Of a stretch of DNA of 64,000 nt, positions 25,288-34,280 are shown piece by piece. Both the position numbers and the translations under genes were made by a program. The DNA lies in assembly GCA_002723255.1 (NCBI GenBank), contig PBNW01000056.1, positions 21,508-85,507 on the forward strand. The letters run 5' to 3'. Within the stretch, counting starts at the first letter, position 1. Each line of letters opens with the position of its first letter. The stretch is from Pelagibacterium sp. GTDB lineage: Bacteria; Pseudomonadota; Alphaproteobacteria; Rhizobiales; Devosiaceae. The notes under the pieces are model-generated. The model made no database searches, was not told where the DNA came from, and saw only the letters and a program-made list of their open reading frames with translations.

Positions 25288-27078
25288 ATGAAGCCAGAGC
25301 CCCAAGCCTTTCTCAACGTTGAAAGATCGGTGTGTGGCAAGCGCTGGATCGATCGGCTCGACCTTGCGGCCGGCCGCATGGCGGGCGCCATCGCCCAGCA
25401 GACCGACCTCTCGGAAATTTTGGCCCGCATCATCGCCGCGCGCGGTGTCGCGGTCGAGGACGCCCAGACCTTTATTGCACCGACCATTCGCGCGTTGATG
25501 CCCGACCCGTCGACGCTGGCCGGCATGGACGCATTGGCCCAGCGCCTGGCCCGCGCCATTTTCGACAACGAGCCCATCGGGCTGTTTGGAGACTATGACG
25601 TGGATGGCGCAAGCGCCGTGGCGCTCATGGTCCGATATCTTCGCCATTTCGGGCTCAATCCGCCCACCCATATACCCGACCGTATATTCGAGGGCTACGG
25701 GCCCAACAACGCGGCCATGGAAAGCCTTGTCGAACAGGGCGTCTCACTGATCGTGACCCTCGATTGCGGTACCGCCAGCCACGCGCCCATTGAACATGCC
25801 AAGTCGCTTGGCGCCGATGTTCTGGTCATCGATCACCACCTGGCACCCGATACGCTTCCCGATGCCGACGCGCTGGTCAATCCCAACCGTCGTGACGACA
25901 TTTCCGGGCTCGGTTACCTATGCGCCACCGGCGTAGCGTTCATGGTGCTGGTCGCCACCAACCGGGTCCTTCGCGAAGCGGGCAGGGCGGGCCTGCCCGA
26001 CCTCATGGGATGGCTCGATCTGGTGGCCCTGGCCACGGTATGCGACGTGGTTCCGCTCAAGGGACTCAACCGCGCCTTCGTGCTGCGGGGCCTCGATGTC
26101 ATGCGGGCCGGGAAAAATGTCGGGCTCTCGAGCCTGGCTATCGCGGCTCGCGTCTCTGGCCCGGCCAATGCGTATCACCTGGGCTTCGTACTCGGGCCCC
26201 GCATCAATGCCGGTGGGCGCATTGGAGATGCCGGGCTCGGAGCCCGACTTTTGTCCACCGATGACGAGTACGAAGCGCTCGCCTTGGCCCAGCGCCTGGA
26301 CGAGCTCAATGCCGAACGCCAGCGCATCGAAGTCGCCGCCGTCGAACAGGCCATGGCCACCGCGGAAATGGAAATCGGCGACGGCCCCGGACCGTCGGTG
26401 CTGGTGACCGGCTCCTCGGACTGGCATCAGGGCATCGTCGGGCTGGTGGCGGCACGTTTGAAGGAACGCTTCGGACGCCCCGCCTTTGCCATTGCCCTGG
26501 GCGCCGATGGTGGCGGCACCGGCTCGGGCCGCTCGATACCCAGGGTTGATCTGGGCGCCGCCGTCGTCGACGCCGTACGCGGCGGCATCATCGCCAAAGG
26601 TGGCGGCCACGCCATGGCGGCAGGGGTGACGCTGACGCCGGGCCAACTCGGACCCTTCCGCCAATACCTCAACGATACCCTTGCTGACGATGTTTTGGCG
26701 GCTCGCGCCGAAGACGGGCTGAAAATCGACGCGGCGCTCACCGCCCGGGGCGCCAATCCAGAGTTCATCCACCAGATCGAGCGGGCCGGCCCGTTCGGCT
26801 CCGGCAATCCCACCCCCATCTTTGCGCTTCCCGCCCATCAGATCCGCTTTGCCGACATTGTCGGGGCCGGGGGGCATGTGCGCTGCACGGTCAATTCAGG
26901 CGACGGTGCCAACCTCAAGGCCATCGCCTTCCGCGCTGCCGGAACACCTTTGGGCGAAGCCCTGCTCAAGGCCCGCGACGGCCAACGTCTGCACGTGGCC
27001 GGTACACTCAATATTGATCACTGGCAGGGCCGCGAAACCGTGCAATTGCGGATTATCGATGCAGCCATACCGGGTTAG
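25288..27078 (+). CDS. recJ: Single-stranded-DNA exonuclease RecJ
   Basis: 5'-3' ssDNA exonuclease of recombination and mismatch repair, about 596 aa from ATG 25288, a normal RecJ length. DHH motifs: FGDYDVDGASAVALM (motif I), IVTLDCGTAS (II), VIDHHLAPDTLP (III DHH) and NPNRRDD (IV). The DHHA1 part has GSGRSIPRVDLGAAV and KGGGHAMAAGVTL, and the OB region near the end is LHVAGTLNIDHWQGRETVQLRI. The ribosome site is weak. Confidence 0.96.
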   Translation: MKPEPQAFLNVERSVCGKRWIDRLDLAAGRMAGAIAQQTDLSEILARIIAARGVAVEDAQTFIAPTIRALMPDPSTLAGMDALAQRLARAIFDNEPIGLFGDYDVDGASAVALMVRYLRHFGLNPPTHIPDRIFEGYGPNNAAMESLVEQGVSLIVTLDCGTASHAPIEHAKSLGADVLVIDHHLAPDTLPDADALVNPNRRDDISGLGYLCATGVAFMVLVATNRVLREAGRAGLPDLMGWLDLVALATVCDVVPLKGLNRAFVLRGLDVMRAGKNVGLSSLAIAARVSGPANAYHLGFVLGPRINAGGRIGDAGLGARLLSTDDEYEALALAQRLDELNAERQRIEVAAVEQAMATAEMEIGDGPGPSVLVTGSSDWHQGIVGLVAARLKERFGRPAFAIALGADGGGTGSGRSIPRVDLGAAVVDAVRGGIIAKGGGHAMAAGVTLTPGQLGPFRQYLNDTLADDVLAARAEDGLKIDAALTARGANPEFIHQIERAGPFGSGNPTPIFALPAHQIRFADIVGAGGHVRCTVNSGDGANLKAIAFRAAGTPLGEALLKARDGQRLHVAGTLNIDHWQGRETVQLRIIDAAIPG

Positions 27079-27204
27079 CCAGACTTGCATCGCCCGGCAT
27101 GGCGGTTAAGATCGTCTGTCGGCGCACTAATCTGGAGCCGCTTCCGGTTCGTATAGGGACAAACACAGCAGCTTCAGTTGCCCGTAGGCAGGGGATGAGA
27201 ATCA

Positions 27205-28437
27205 ATGAGTCAGGCAACGTTTGATCGGGAGCAGCCGCGGCCCGGCTTGGGTACGCGGATCAAGTCGGTGTTGCTCGAAAAGGTCGGCGCAGCGCTGATG
27301 GGCATTCCGCACAAGGGCGCCATAACCGTAACGTTCCCCAGCGGACGCTGCCGCACGCTGGGTGACGCCACTACCGGCGAGCACGCCTTTCTCAAGCTCA
27401 ATAATTTCAAGGTGCTCAAGGCCGCAATGCGGCGCGGTACGCTCGGCTTTGCCGAAGCCTATATGAGTGGCGACATCGAGATTAAGGATCTTACGGCTCT
27501 TTTCCGGTTTTTTCTCCAGAACCGCGACATTTTCGACAAGGCCAATCCCGGCATTTTTCGCCGCACGGCCCAGGATCTGGCCTACCACATGTCCCGGCCA
27601 AACACCCGAGAGGGCAGTCAGAAAAACATCGCCGAGCACTATGACCTCGGCAATGATTTCTACGCCGAATGGCTTGATCCCTCCATGACCTATTCTTCGG
27701 CCTATTTTGCCGGTCAGGACATTTCTCTCGAAGAGGCTCAGCGCGCCAAATATCAGCGCATCATGGTAATGGCCGGCATACGGCCGGGCCATCATGTGCT
27801 CGAAATCGGCTGCGGCTGGGGCGGCTTTGCCGAGACCGCCGCGCGGACCGGAGCGCACTTGCGGGGGATCACGCTGTCGCGTGAGCAGCTCAAATACGGT
27901 GTCGACCGGCTCGAGAGCCAGGGGCTCTCCGATTTCGGAGAACTGGTTTTCGAAGATTATCGCGACACCAGGGGCGCCTTCGATCACGTCGCTTCCATCG
28001 AAATGATCGAGGCGGTCGGCGAGGAAAACTGGCCCGACTATTTCAAGACCGTCCACGACAGGCTCAAGCCGGGCGGCACCGCCGCCATTCAGGCCATCAC
28101 CATCGCCGAGCGTGACTTTGAAACCTACAAGGCCTATCCCGACTTCATCCAGCGCTACATCTTCCCTGGCGGCATGCTGCTCACCAAGACGGTGATGAAA
28201 GAGGCGGCATCCAGGGTCGGGCTCGTGCTCGAAGCGACCGATTGTTTCCGGCTCGATTATGCCCGCACCCTGCGCGCCTGGAGCAAGCGGTTTATCGAGC
28301 GTTGGGATACCATAGCAAAGCTCGGCTATGACGAGGCTTTCAAGCGCAAATGGCTCTACTATCTGGCCTATTGCGAAGCCGGATTCACCGAAGGCACGAT
28401 CGACGTGGGCATTTATCAATATCGGCGCCAGCAATAG
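27205..28437 (+). CDS. cfa: Cyclopropane-fatty-acyl-phospholipid synthase
   Basis: SAM-dependent methylene transfer to unsaturated acyl chains of phospholipids at the membrane, 410 aa; GGGGATGAG upstream of the ATG. Contains the SAM-binding VLEIGCGWGGFAETAA, the family sequence QKNIAEHYDLGNDFYAEWLDPSMTYSSAYF, and YFKTVHDRLKPGGTAAIQAITI. The N-terminal lipid-binding region is the shorter alphaproteobacterial kind. Apparently its own transcription unit. Confidence 0.95.
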   Translation: MSQATFDREQPRPGLGTRIKSVLLEKVGAALMGIPHKGAITVTFPSGRCRTLGDATTGEHAFLKLNNFKVLKAAMRRGTLGFAEAYMSGDIEIKDLTALFRFFLQNRDIFDKANPGIFRRTAQDLAYHMSRPNTREGSQKNIAEHYDLGNDFYAEWLDPSMTYSSAYFAGQDISLEEAQRAKYQRIMVMAGIRPGHHVLEIGCGWGGFAETAARTGAHLRGITLSREQLKYGVDRLESQGLSDFGELVFEDYRDTRGAFDHVASIEMIEAVGEENWPDYFKTVHDRLKPGGTAAIQAITIAERDFETYKAYPDFIQRYIFPGGMLLTKTVMKEAASRVGLVLEATDCFRLDYARTLRAWSKRFIERWDTIAKLGYDEAFKRKWLYYLAYCEAGFTEGTIDVGIYQYRRQQ

Positions 28438-28461
28438 CGCAGGTGCGCGGGCGCATTTAAC

Positions 28462-28477
28462 TTGACTGTCTAAATCA
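28462..28477 (+). promoter_or_regulatory. IRO-box-like operator (RirA type) over a -35 element
   Basis: TGA (28463-28465), nine bases, TCA (28475-28477), the published iron-responsive operator pattern of Rhizobiales. It overlaps TTGACT (28462-28467), a plausible -35, with AT-rich TATAGCTA downstream. It lies 53 bases before a siderophore transporter operon. Confidence 0.5.
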
Positions 28478-28529
28478 TAAAATATAGCTAGGCCCAATTC
28501 CGCTGACTATCGCCGGAGCGATTGGCCAC

Positions 28530-29579
28530 GTGACTGCTATTGCCGAACAAGCTCAGGCTGCACGCCGGCCCGGCGTCGCCGCAAACAATGCCCGGCGCTT
28601 TTTGGGGCTGATGATCTGCCTTGCAGTGCTGCTTGTGGCGGTGCTCGCCAGTATCGCCGTCGGCTCCCGCGACATCCCTGTGCCCACTGTCATCGATGCG
28701 CTGTTCGCCTATGACGATTCCAACGACCACGCCATCGTCCGGACCCTGCGCCTGCCGCGCACGGTGCTCGGGCTCTTGATCGGCGCAGCGCTTGGAACGT
28801 CCGGTGCGCTCATTCAGGCTCTGACCCGCAATCCCCTGGCCGATCCGGGCATTCTCGGCGTCAATGCGGGCGCGAGCTTTTTCGTATTGATTGCCGTGGG
28901 CTATCTCGGCATGACCTCGCTGCAGTCTTACATCTGGTTCGCCTTTCTCGGCGCCATCATCACCACGGTGATGGTCTATGTCGTGGGCTCATCGGGGCGC
29001 AACGGGGCCACCCCGGTCACGCTGACCCTTGCCGGCGTCGCCATCGGGGCGATCCTCGGTGGTGTGTCCACGGCCCTCACGCTCCTCAACCCCACGGCAT
29101 TCGATCGCATGCGTTTCTGGGCTGCCGGTGCGCTGAGCGGCGGCACCTATGAGGCGGTGACGACAGTGGCGCCCTTCCTCATTGTCGGCCTGCTGCTGGC
29201 CGTCCTGATGGCCCGTCCGCTCAATGCGGTCGCGCTGGGCGACGACCTGGCAAAATCGCTGGGCGCCAACATCGTGCGCGTTCGCACGGTGGTCGTGATC
29301 GCGGTCACGCTGCTTGCCGGCGGTGCGACCGCTGCCGTCGGCCCCATAGGGTTTGTGGGCCTGATGGTGCCGCACGTCGCGCGCTGGATCGTAGGGCCCG
29401 ACCAACGCTGGATCATGGCCTATACCGTTGTTCTGGCACCGGTGCTGCTTTTGATCTCCGACATCATCGGGCGCATTGTCATGCGGCCCGGCGAAATCCA
29501 GGTTGCCATCGTCACCGCCTTCATCGGCGCGCCGGTGCTGATCCTTCTGGCCCGCAGGCGCAAGGTAAGCGGACTATGA
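28530..29579 (+). CDS. Iron-siderophore ABC transporter permease (FepD-like)
   Basis: FecCD-family inner-membrane permease, 349 aa, GTG start with GGAGCG 10 bases upstream. Hydrophobic helices throughout; conserved LRLPRTVLGLLIGAALGTSGALIQALTRNPLADPGILGVNAGA and GPIGFVGLMVPHVARWIVGPDQRW. First gene of a five-gene iron operon (two permeases, ATPase, two binding proteins) behind the IRO-like site. ATGA overlap with the next permease. Confidence 0.93.
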   Translation: MTAIAEQAQAARRPGVAANNARRFLGLMICLAVLLVAVLASIAVGSRDIPVPTVIDALFAYDDSNDHAIVRTLRLPRTVLGLLIGAALGTSGALIQALTRNPLADPGILGVNAGASFFVLIAVGYLGMTSLQSYIWFAFLGAIITTVMVYVVGSSGRNGATPVTLTLAGVAIGAILGGVSTALTLLNPTAFDRMRFWAAGALSGGTYEAVTTVAPFLIVGLLLAVLMARPLNAVALGDDLAKSLGANIVRVRTVVVIAVTLLAGGATAAVGPIGFVGLMVPHVARWIVGPDQRWIMAYTVVLAPVLLLISDIIGRIVMRPGEIQVAIVTAFIGAPVLILLARRRKVSGL

Positions 29580-30628
29580 GCGCCATCGATTTCGGCCGGC
29601 CCACGAAAATTCTGCGCCTGTTCGATGGCCGGGTCACCATGCGGGTCGATATGCGCGTCATGGCGCTGGTCGCCATCATGTGCGCAGCCGCCCTCGGTGT
29701 TACCTTGCTGGCGCTGGCGAGTGGTGAATATCCCGTCGCGCTGCCCGATGTCATCGCGGCGCTGACCGGGCAGGCCGATGGCCGAATCCACATGGTGGTC
29801 GTCGAATGGCGCCTGCCGCGCTCCCTGCTGGCGGTCATCCTTGGCGCCGCCCTGGGGATGAGCGGCGCCGTGTTCCAGTCGCTCACCCGCAATCCGCTCG
29901 GCAGTCCCGACGTGATCGGCTTCAATTCGGGCGCCTACACTGGCGCGCTGATCGCCATCATCGTCTTTTCGGGCAATTATTATCAGATCGCAGGCGGAGC
30001 TTTGCTCGGTGGCGTGCTGACCGCGCTCGCCGTCTATGCGCTGGCCTGGCGGCGCGGCGTGCAGGGCTTCCGGCTCATCATCGTCGGCATCGGCATGAGC
30101 GCCATGCTCTCCTCGCTCAACACATGGCTGATGCTGCGCGCCAAGCTCGAGGTGGCGATGGCCGCGGCCGTATGGGGCGCTGGCTCTCTCAACGGGCTCG
30201 GCCTGGACAAGCTCTGGCCGACGCTCGTGGTGCTCGGCGTTCTGATGCCGCTGGTGCTGATCCTGGGACGTCCCATGAAACAGCTCGAAATGGGCGACGA
30301 CGCAGCGCGCGCCCTCGGTATTCGCGCCGAGCCTGTGCGGCTGGCCCTGCTGGTTCTCGGGGTGGCGCTGACGGCGACCGCGACCGCCGTGGCCGGACCG
30401 ATTTCGTTTGTTGCGCTGGCCGCCCCGCAGATCGCCCGCCGGGTGACCGGTGCCGCCGGGGTGGCGCTGCTTCCGTCTGCGGCCATGGGCGCGCTGCTGC
30501 TCGCTGTAGCGGATTTTCTGGCGCAGCGCGTCTTTGCGCCAACCCAGCTGCCGGTGGGCGTGGTCACCGTCTCCATCGGGGGGCTGTATTTCGTCTGGCT
30601 GCTGATGCGGGAAGCCAGGCGGCAATGA
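29576..30628 (+). CDS. Iron-siderophore ABC transporter permease (FepG-like)
   Basis: 350 aa second FecCD permease. Family motifs EWRLPRSLLAVILGAALGMSGAVFQSLTRNPLGSPDVIGFNSGA and GPISFVALAAPQIARRVTGAAG. About nine or ten hydrophobic segments. It overlaps the upstream permease (ATGA), and its stop overlaps a possible ATG of the ATPase. Confidence 0.93.
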   Translation: MSAIDFGRPTKILRLFDGRVTMRVDMRVMALVAIMCAAALGVTLLALASGEYPVALPDVIAALTGQADGRIHMVVVEWRLPRSLLAVILGAALGMSGAVFQSLTRNPLGSPDVIGFNSGAYTGALIAIIVFSGNYYQIAGGALLGGVLTALAVYALAWRRGVQGFRLIIVGIGMSAMLSSLNTWLMLRAKLEVAMAAAVWGAGSLNGLGLDKLWPTLVVLGVLMPLVLILGRPMKQLEMGDDAARALGIRAEPVRLALLVLGVALTATATAVAGPISFVALAAPQIARRVTGAAGVALLPSAAMGALLLAVADFLAQRVFAPTQLPVGVVTVSIGGLYFVWLLMREARRQ

Positions 30629-30642
30629 CAGGGGATTTGAAA

Positions 30643-31491
30643 ATGAACAAGCATGTCGATCCCGCCGGACCGGCCGGCATGTCGCGGCTTTCCGCGGACA
30701 AGGCGACCATCGGATACGACAACCGGGTGATCTCGCGCGAACTTTCGGTCCAGATCCCCGACGCCGGCTTTACGGTTATCGTGGGCGCCAATGCGTGCGG
30801 AAAATCGACGCTGCTGCGGGCTCTGTCGCGCCTCATCCAGCCCAGCCAGGGCCAGGTCATGCTCGACGGCAAGGCAATTTCACACTACCCGGCCAAGGAG
30901 GTCGCCCGCCGTCTGGGCCTGCTGCCGCAGACCTCGATTGCCCCCGAGGGCATAACCGTCGCCGACCTTGTGGCGCGCGGCCGGTATCCGCATCAGAAAT
31001 TCATCCGCCAATGGTCGGTGGAAGATGAAGCGGCGGTCGTGGGCGCCATGGAAGCCACAAAGATCACGCCGCTGTCACACCGGCTGGGCGATGAACTCTC
31101 GGGCGGCCAGCGCCAGCGCGTCTGGGTGGCCATGGTTCTGGCCCAGCAGACCCCGATGCTGCTGCTCGACGAGCCGACCACCTATCTCGACATTGCCCAC
31201 CAGATCGAGCTGCTCGAACTGTTGAGCGCGCTCAATGCGCGCGACGGCCACACCGTTGTCGCCGTCCTGCACGATCTCAACCATGCCTGCCGCTATGCAA
31301 GCCACATCATCGCGATGCGGGACGGCCAGATTCTCGCCGAAGGCGCTCCGGCCGAGATCATCACCGCAGACCTTGTCGAAGAGGCCTTCGGACTGCCCTG
31401 CATCATCATCGAAGATCCATTGGCCAAAACGCCCATGGTCATTCCCCGCGGTTCGATTCCTCACGCCGAACCCCAACCGGCTCAAACATGA
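30643..31491 (+). CDS. Iron-siderophore ABC transporter ATP-binding protein (FepC-like)
   Basis: 282 aa ATPase. ATG 30643 has AGGGG 9 bases upstream; an in-frame ATG at 30625 overlapping the permease stop would add six residues. Walker A reads GANACGKST (Gly-Ala-Asn-Ala-Cys instead of GPNGAGKST; common in FepC-like proteins), LLPQTS Q-loop, signature LSGGQRQRVW, Walker B LLLDEPTTYLDIAHQ, switch LHDLNHACRYA. It sits between the permeases and the binding proteins. Confidence 0.94.
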   Translation: MNKHVDPAGPAGMSRLSADKATIGYDNRVISRELSVQIPDAGFTVIVGANACGKSTLLRALSRLIQPSQGQVMLDGKAISHYPAKEVARRLGLLPQTSIAPEGITVADLVARGRYPHQKFIRQWSVEDEAAVVGAMEATKITPLSHRLGDELSGGQRQRVWVAMVLAQQTPMLLLDEPTTYLDIAHQIELLELLSALNARDGHTVVAVLHDLNHACRYASHIIAMRDGQILAEGAPAEIITADLVEEAFGLPCIIIEDPLAKTPMVIPRGSIPHAEPQPAQT

Positions 31492-31498
31492 GGACATC

Positions 31499-32458
31499 AT
31501 GAGACATATTGCCTTGGCAGCGGCATCCGCCGCCGCTCTGATTGCCATGCCTGCCACCGGACAGGATGCCTTTCCCGTAACCCTCGATCATTTCTATGGC
31601 GAGACGGTCATCGACGCCGAAGCCGAGCGCATCGTCACGCTCAGCTGGATGGCTCAGGATACCGTCCTGGCGCTGGGTGAGGTTCCGATCGCCATCCAGA
31701 GCCAGACATGGGGCGGCGATGAAAACGGCTATCTGCCTTGGGTAAAGGAAGCGGTGGAGGATCTGGGCGCGGACCTTCCCCTGGCCCTCGACACGGCCAA
31801 CGGCCTGCCGTTCGAACAGATTCTCGAACTCGAGCCCGATCTCATCCTGGCCCCCTATAGCGGTTTGAGCCAGGACGACTATGACCGCCTCTCCGCCATC
31901 GCACCAACCGTCGCCTTCAAGGAAGCACCCTGGACCGGCAGCTGGCAGTATGTGGTCGAAACTGTCGGGGCTGCCATGGGGCGGAGCGAGGAGGCCGCCG
32001 GACTTGTCGCGAACACTCAGGACGGCATCGCTCGGTATGCGGCGGACAATCCCCAGTTTGCCGGCCGCACCTTTGCCTTTGGCGGCGGTTCAGACGCGGG
32101 CAATGTGGGGTTCTATATCCCTTCGGACCCCCGCGTGCATTTGATGGAGGACCTGGGGCTGGTACCGGCAGAGGCGCTAAACGATCTGCCGACCGACAAT
32201 TATGTCCAGCAGGTCAGCTTCGAGCAGCTCGACACCGTCGACGCTGAAATTTTCATTGCCTGGTACTCCAGCCAGGACGATCTTGACACCCTCATGGCAA
32301 ACCCGCTTTTTGCGCGCTGGAAGCCCATTGCCAACGACCGTTTCGTTCCGCTGATCGATCGGGCCTTCGTCATGGCGCTGTCGGCTCCCTCGCCGCTGTC
32401 GATCCCCTGGATGATGGACCGTTTCGTGCCGATGCTCGCCGAGACCCTCGAACAGTAA
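31499..32458 (+). CDS. Iron-siderophore ABC transporter substrate-binding protein 1
   Basis: 319 aa periplasmic binding protein (FepB/FhuD fold). GAGGA lies 5 bases before the ATG. The signal peptide ends after ALIAMPATGQ. The mature part has the class pattern ERIVTLSWMAQDTVLALGEVPIAI, LELEPDLILAPYSGLSQDDYDRLSAIAPTVAF and PNPLFARWKPIANDRF-like TLMANPLFARWKPIANDRFVPL. It should deliver the ferric siderophore to the permeases encoded just upstream. Tandem with a second binding-protein gene. Confidence 0.92.
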   Translation: MRHIALAAASAAALIAMPATGQDAFPVTLDHFYGETVIDAEAERIVTLSWMAQDTVLALGEVPIAIQSQTWGGDENGYLPWVKEAVEDLGADLPLALDTANGLPFEQILELEPDLILAPYSGLSQDDYDRLSAIAPTVAFKEAPWTGSWQYVVETVGAAMGRSEEAAGLVANTQDGIARYAADNPQFAGRTFAFGGGSDAGNVGFYIPSDPRVHLMEDLGLVPAEALNDLPTDNYVQQVSFEQLDTVDAEIFIAWYSSQDDLDTLMANPLFARWKPIANDRFVPLIDRAFVMALSAPSPLSIPWMMDRFVPMLAETLEQ

Positions 32459-32480
32459 CCCAAGCATAAGGGAGCGTTTC

Positions 32481-33431
32481 ATGAAACGCCTGACGATCAC
32501 ATCTGCCCTTGCCGTCCTCATGGCGGCAACGGCATCCATGGCCATGGCTCAGGACTGGAGCTTCACCGACGGCGCGGGAAACACGGTTTCCCTCGACAAC
32601 CCGCCCGAACGGATCGTGGCCTTCTCGTCCTCGGCAGCCGGGCTGATGCAGTTCGGGGTGAACCCGGTCGGAATTTTCATCGACGAGAGCGCCTCGGGGA
32701 AAAGCTACGCCGAGTTCGACCTGTCGGGGATCGAAGTCATTCGCACGGCCTGGAACGAACTGCAGCCCGAGAGCCTCCTGGCCCTGGACCCCGACCTGAT
32801 CGTTACCGAATACTGGCCGCGCACCCAATCATACAGCGGGGGTGACCAGATGAGTCCGCAAGGCCAGTTTTCCGGCGTTGCGCCCATCATCGGCATTGAA
32901 CAGGGCGCTTCCATTCTCGGTTTGATCGAGGCTTATGGCGAACTCGCCGAGGCGCTCGGGGCCGATCTGGATGCACCCGAAATCGCCAGCCAGCGCGAAG
33001 CTTTCGAGCAGGCTCGTACCGAACTGACCGCTGCGGTAAGCGAGAAGCCCGGGCTCAAGGTCATGGCCGCCTATGCGAGCGACGAGAGCCTGATGGTAGC
33101 GGCTCCCGCCGGGGCGGCCGAACTGCAGGATTTCACCAACTGGGGGCTCGATGTCGTCGTGCCGGACGCTCCCGAAGGGGAATACTGGGGCATCCTGAGC
33201 TGGGAAAACGCCGACACCTATCCTGCCGATGTTCTGCTCCTGGATGACCGCAGCGGAGATGACGTCCGCACTGCTGTTGAAAATCAGCCGCTTGCGGAAA
33301 TCATCGACGCCGTGCGGGCCGGTCAGGTTGGCGATTGGCCAGCCTGGTGGATCCGGACCTACGGCTCCTATGCGGCCGAGCTCGAGGAACTGACCGCACT
33401 GATCGAGCGCTCCGAAGTGGTGACCCAATAA
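32481..33431 (+). CDS. Iron-siderophore ABC transporter substrate-binding protein 2
   Basis: 316 aa, signal peptide MKRLTITSALAVLMAATASMAMA. Same fold (PPERIVAFSSSAAGLMQFGVNPVGIF, LLALDPDLIVTEYWPR, GVAPIIGIEQGASILGLIEAYGELAEALG) but clearly diverged from protein 1, so not a recent duplicate. It probably gives the shared translocator a second ligand range. Last gene of the operon, followed by a stem-loop. Confidence 0.9.
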   Translation: MKRLTITSALAVLMAATASMAMAQDWSFTDGAGNTVSLDNPPERIVAFSSSAAGLMQFGVNPVGIFIDESASGKSYAEFDLSGIEVIRTAWNELQPESLLALDPDLIVTEYWPRTQSYSGGDQMSPQGQFSGVAPIIGIEQGASILGLIEAYGELAEALGADLDAPEIASQREAFEQARTELTAAVSEKPGLKVMAAYASDESLMVAAPAGAAELQDFTNWGLDVVVPDAPEGEYWGILSWENADTYPADVLLLDDRSGDDVRTAVENQPLAEIIDAVRAGQVGDWPAWWIRTYGSYAAELEELTALIERSEVVTQ

Positions 33432-33434
33432 CGA

Positions 33435-33462
33435 AACGGGCGGCCATTGCGCCGCCCGTTCT
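33435..33462 (+). terminator. Terminator-like hairpin after the iron operon
   Basis: 10-bp stem AACGGGCGGC / GCCGCCCGTT with loop CATTGC, followed by CTCATTTT. Lies between two convergent genes. Confidence 0.7.
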
Positions 33463-34214
33463 CATTTTGACGGCTGTGAAATCAGCCGCGACATCAGGGC
33501 AAAAAACACCGGGTAGGGCAACAGCCGGATCGTCTTCAGGATCAGGACGAACGGCAGGGGGAATGCAATCTCGAATTTTTTCGAGTTGAGCAGGCCATCG
33601 GCTATCCGCTTGCCCGCATCGTCGGCTTCCATGAGAAACGGCATCGGAAAATCGTTCTTGGCCGTGAGGTCGGTCTTGACGAAGCCCGGGCAGATAACCC
33701 GCACCGATATATTGTCGGCCGCAAGCTCTGTCCGCATGGTCTCGGCCAGCGTAATCATTGCCGATTTTCCCGACGAGTAGGCCGCCGAGCGCGGTAGCCC
33801 GAAATAGCCCGCGACCGAGGCCACCAGCGCGATCTCGCCAAACCCCTGCTTGCGCATCTGAGCGACGACCGGATCGATGATCCGCATGGCGCCCAACAGG
33901 TTTGTGTCTATGATTTTGGCGTAGCTCTCGTAATCGTACCGCCCCGGCTCGGTGACCTCCCAGGCAGCGACTGAAAACACAACGAGATCGATCTTGCCCA
34001 ATTCCTCGGCGATACTTGCGAGGGTGGTCTTGACCGCGTCGAAATCGGTCACGTCGAGCGGGTAGGGGCGCGCGCCATGGCTGACCGACAGCGCATTGAG
34101 CGGCTGTTCGCGTCGTCCCGAAATGGCGACGGTCCAGCCGCGCTGGCAAAGCTGTTTCACCGTCTCGGCGCCGATTCCCGAACCACCGCCAAGCACCCAT
34201 GCAACCTTAGCCAT
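33462..34214 (-). CDS. Short-chain dehydrogenase/reductase
   Basis: NAD(P)-dependent oxidoreductase, 250 aa; AAGGG 6 bases before the ATG at 34214. Cofactor motif VLGGGSGIGAETV near residues 5-18, NAG-like position VFSVAAWE, and the catalytic Tyr-Lys in RSAAYSSGKSAMITL. The C-terminal 30 residues are hydrophobic and end with RLISQPSK, as in membrane-associated SDRs acting on lipids. Substrate unknown. Convergent with the iron operon. Confidence 0.85.
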   Translation of the reverse strand: MAKVAWVLGGGSGIGAETVKQLCQRGWTVAISGRREQPLNALSVSHGARPYPLDVTDFDAVKTTLASIAEELGKIDLVVFSVAAWEVTEPGRYDYESYAKIIDTNLLGAMRIIDPVVAQMRKQGFGEIALVASVAGYFGLPRSAAYSSGKSAMITLAETMRTELAADNISVRVICPGFVKTDLTAKNDFPMPFLMEADDAGKRIADGLLNSKKFEIAFPLPFVLILKTIRLLPYPVFFALMSRLISQPSK

Positions 34215-34280
34215 CGCTTGCCCTTTCGATCGATCTGACAATCAATACGAAACTGGTTCGCTCTGGATCAGGTTGCGCCG

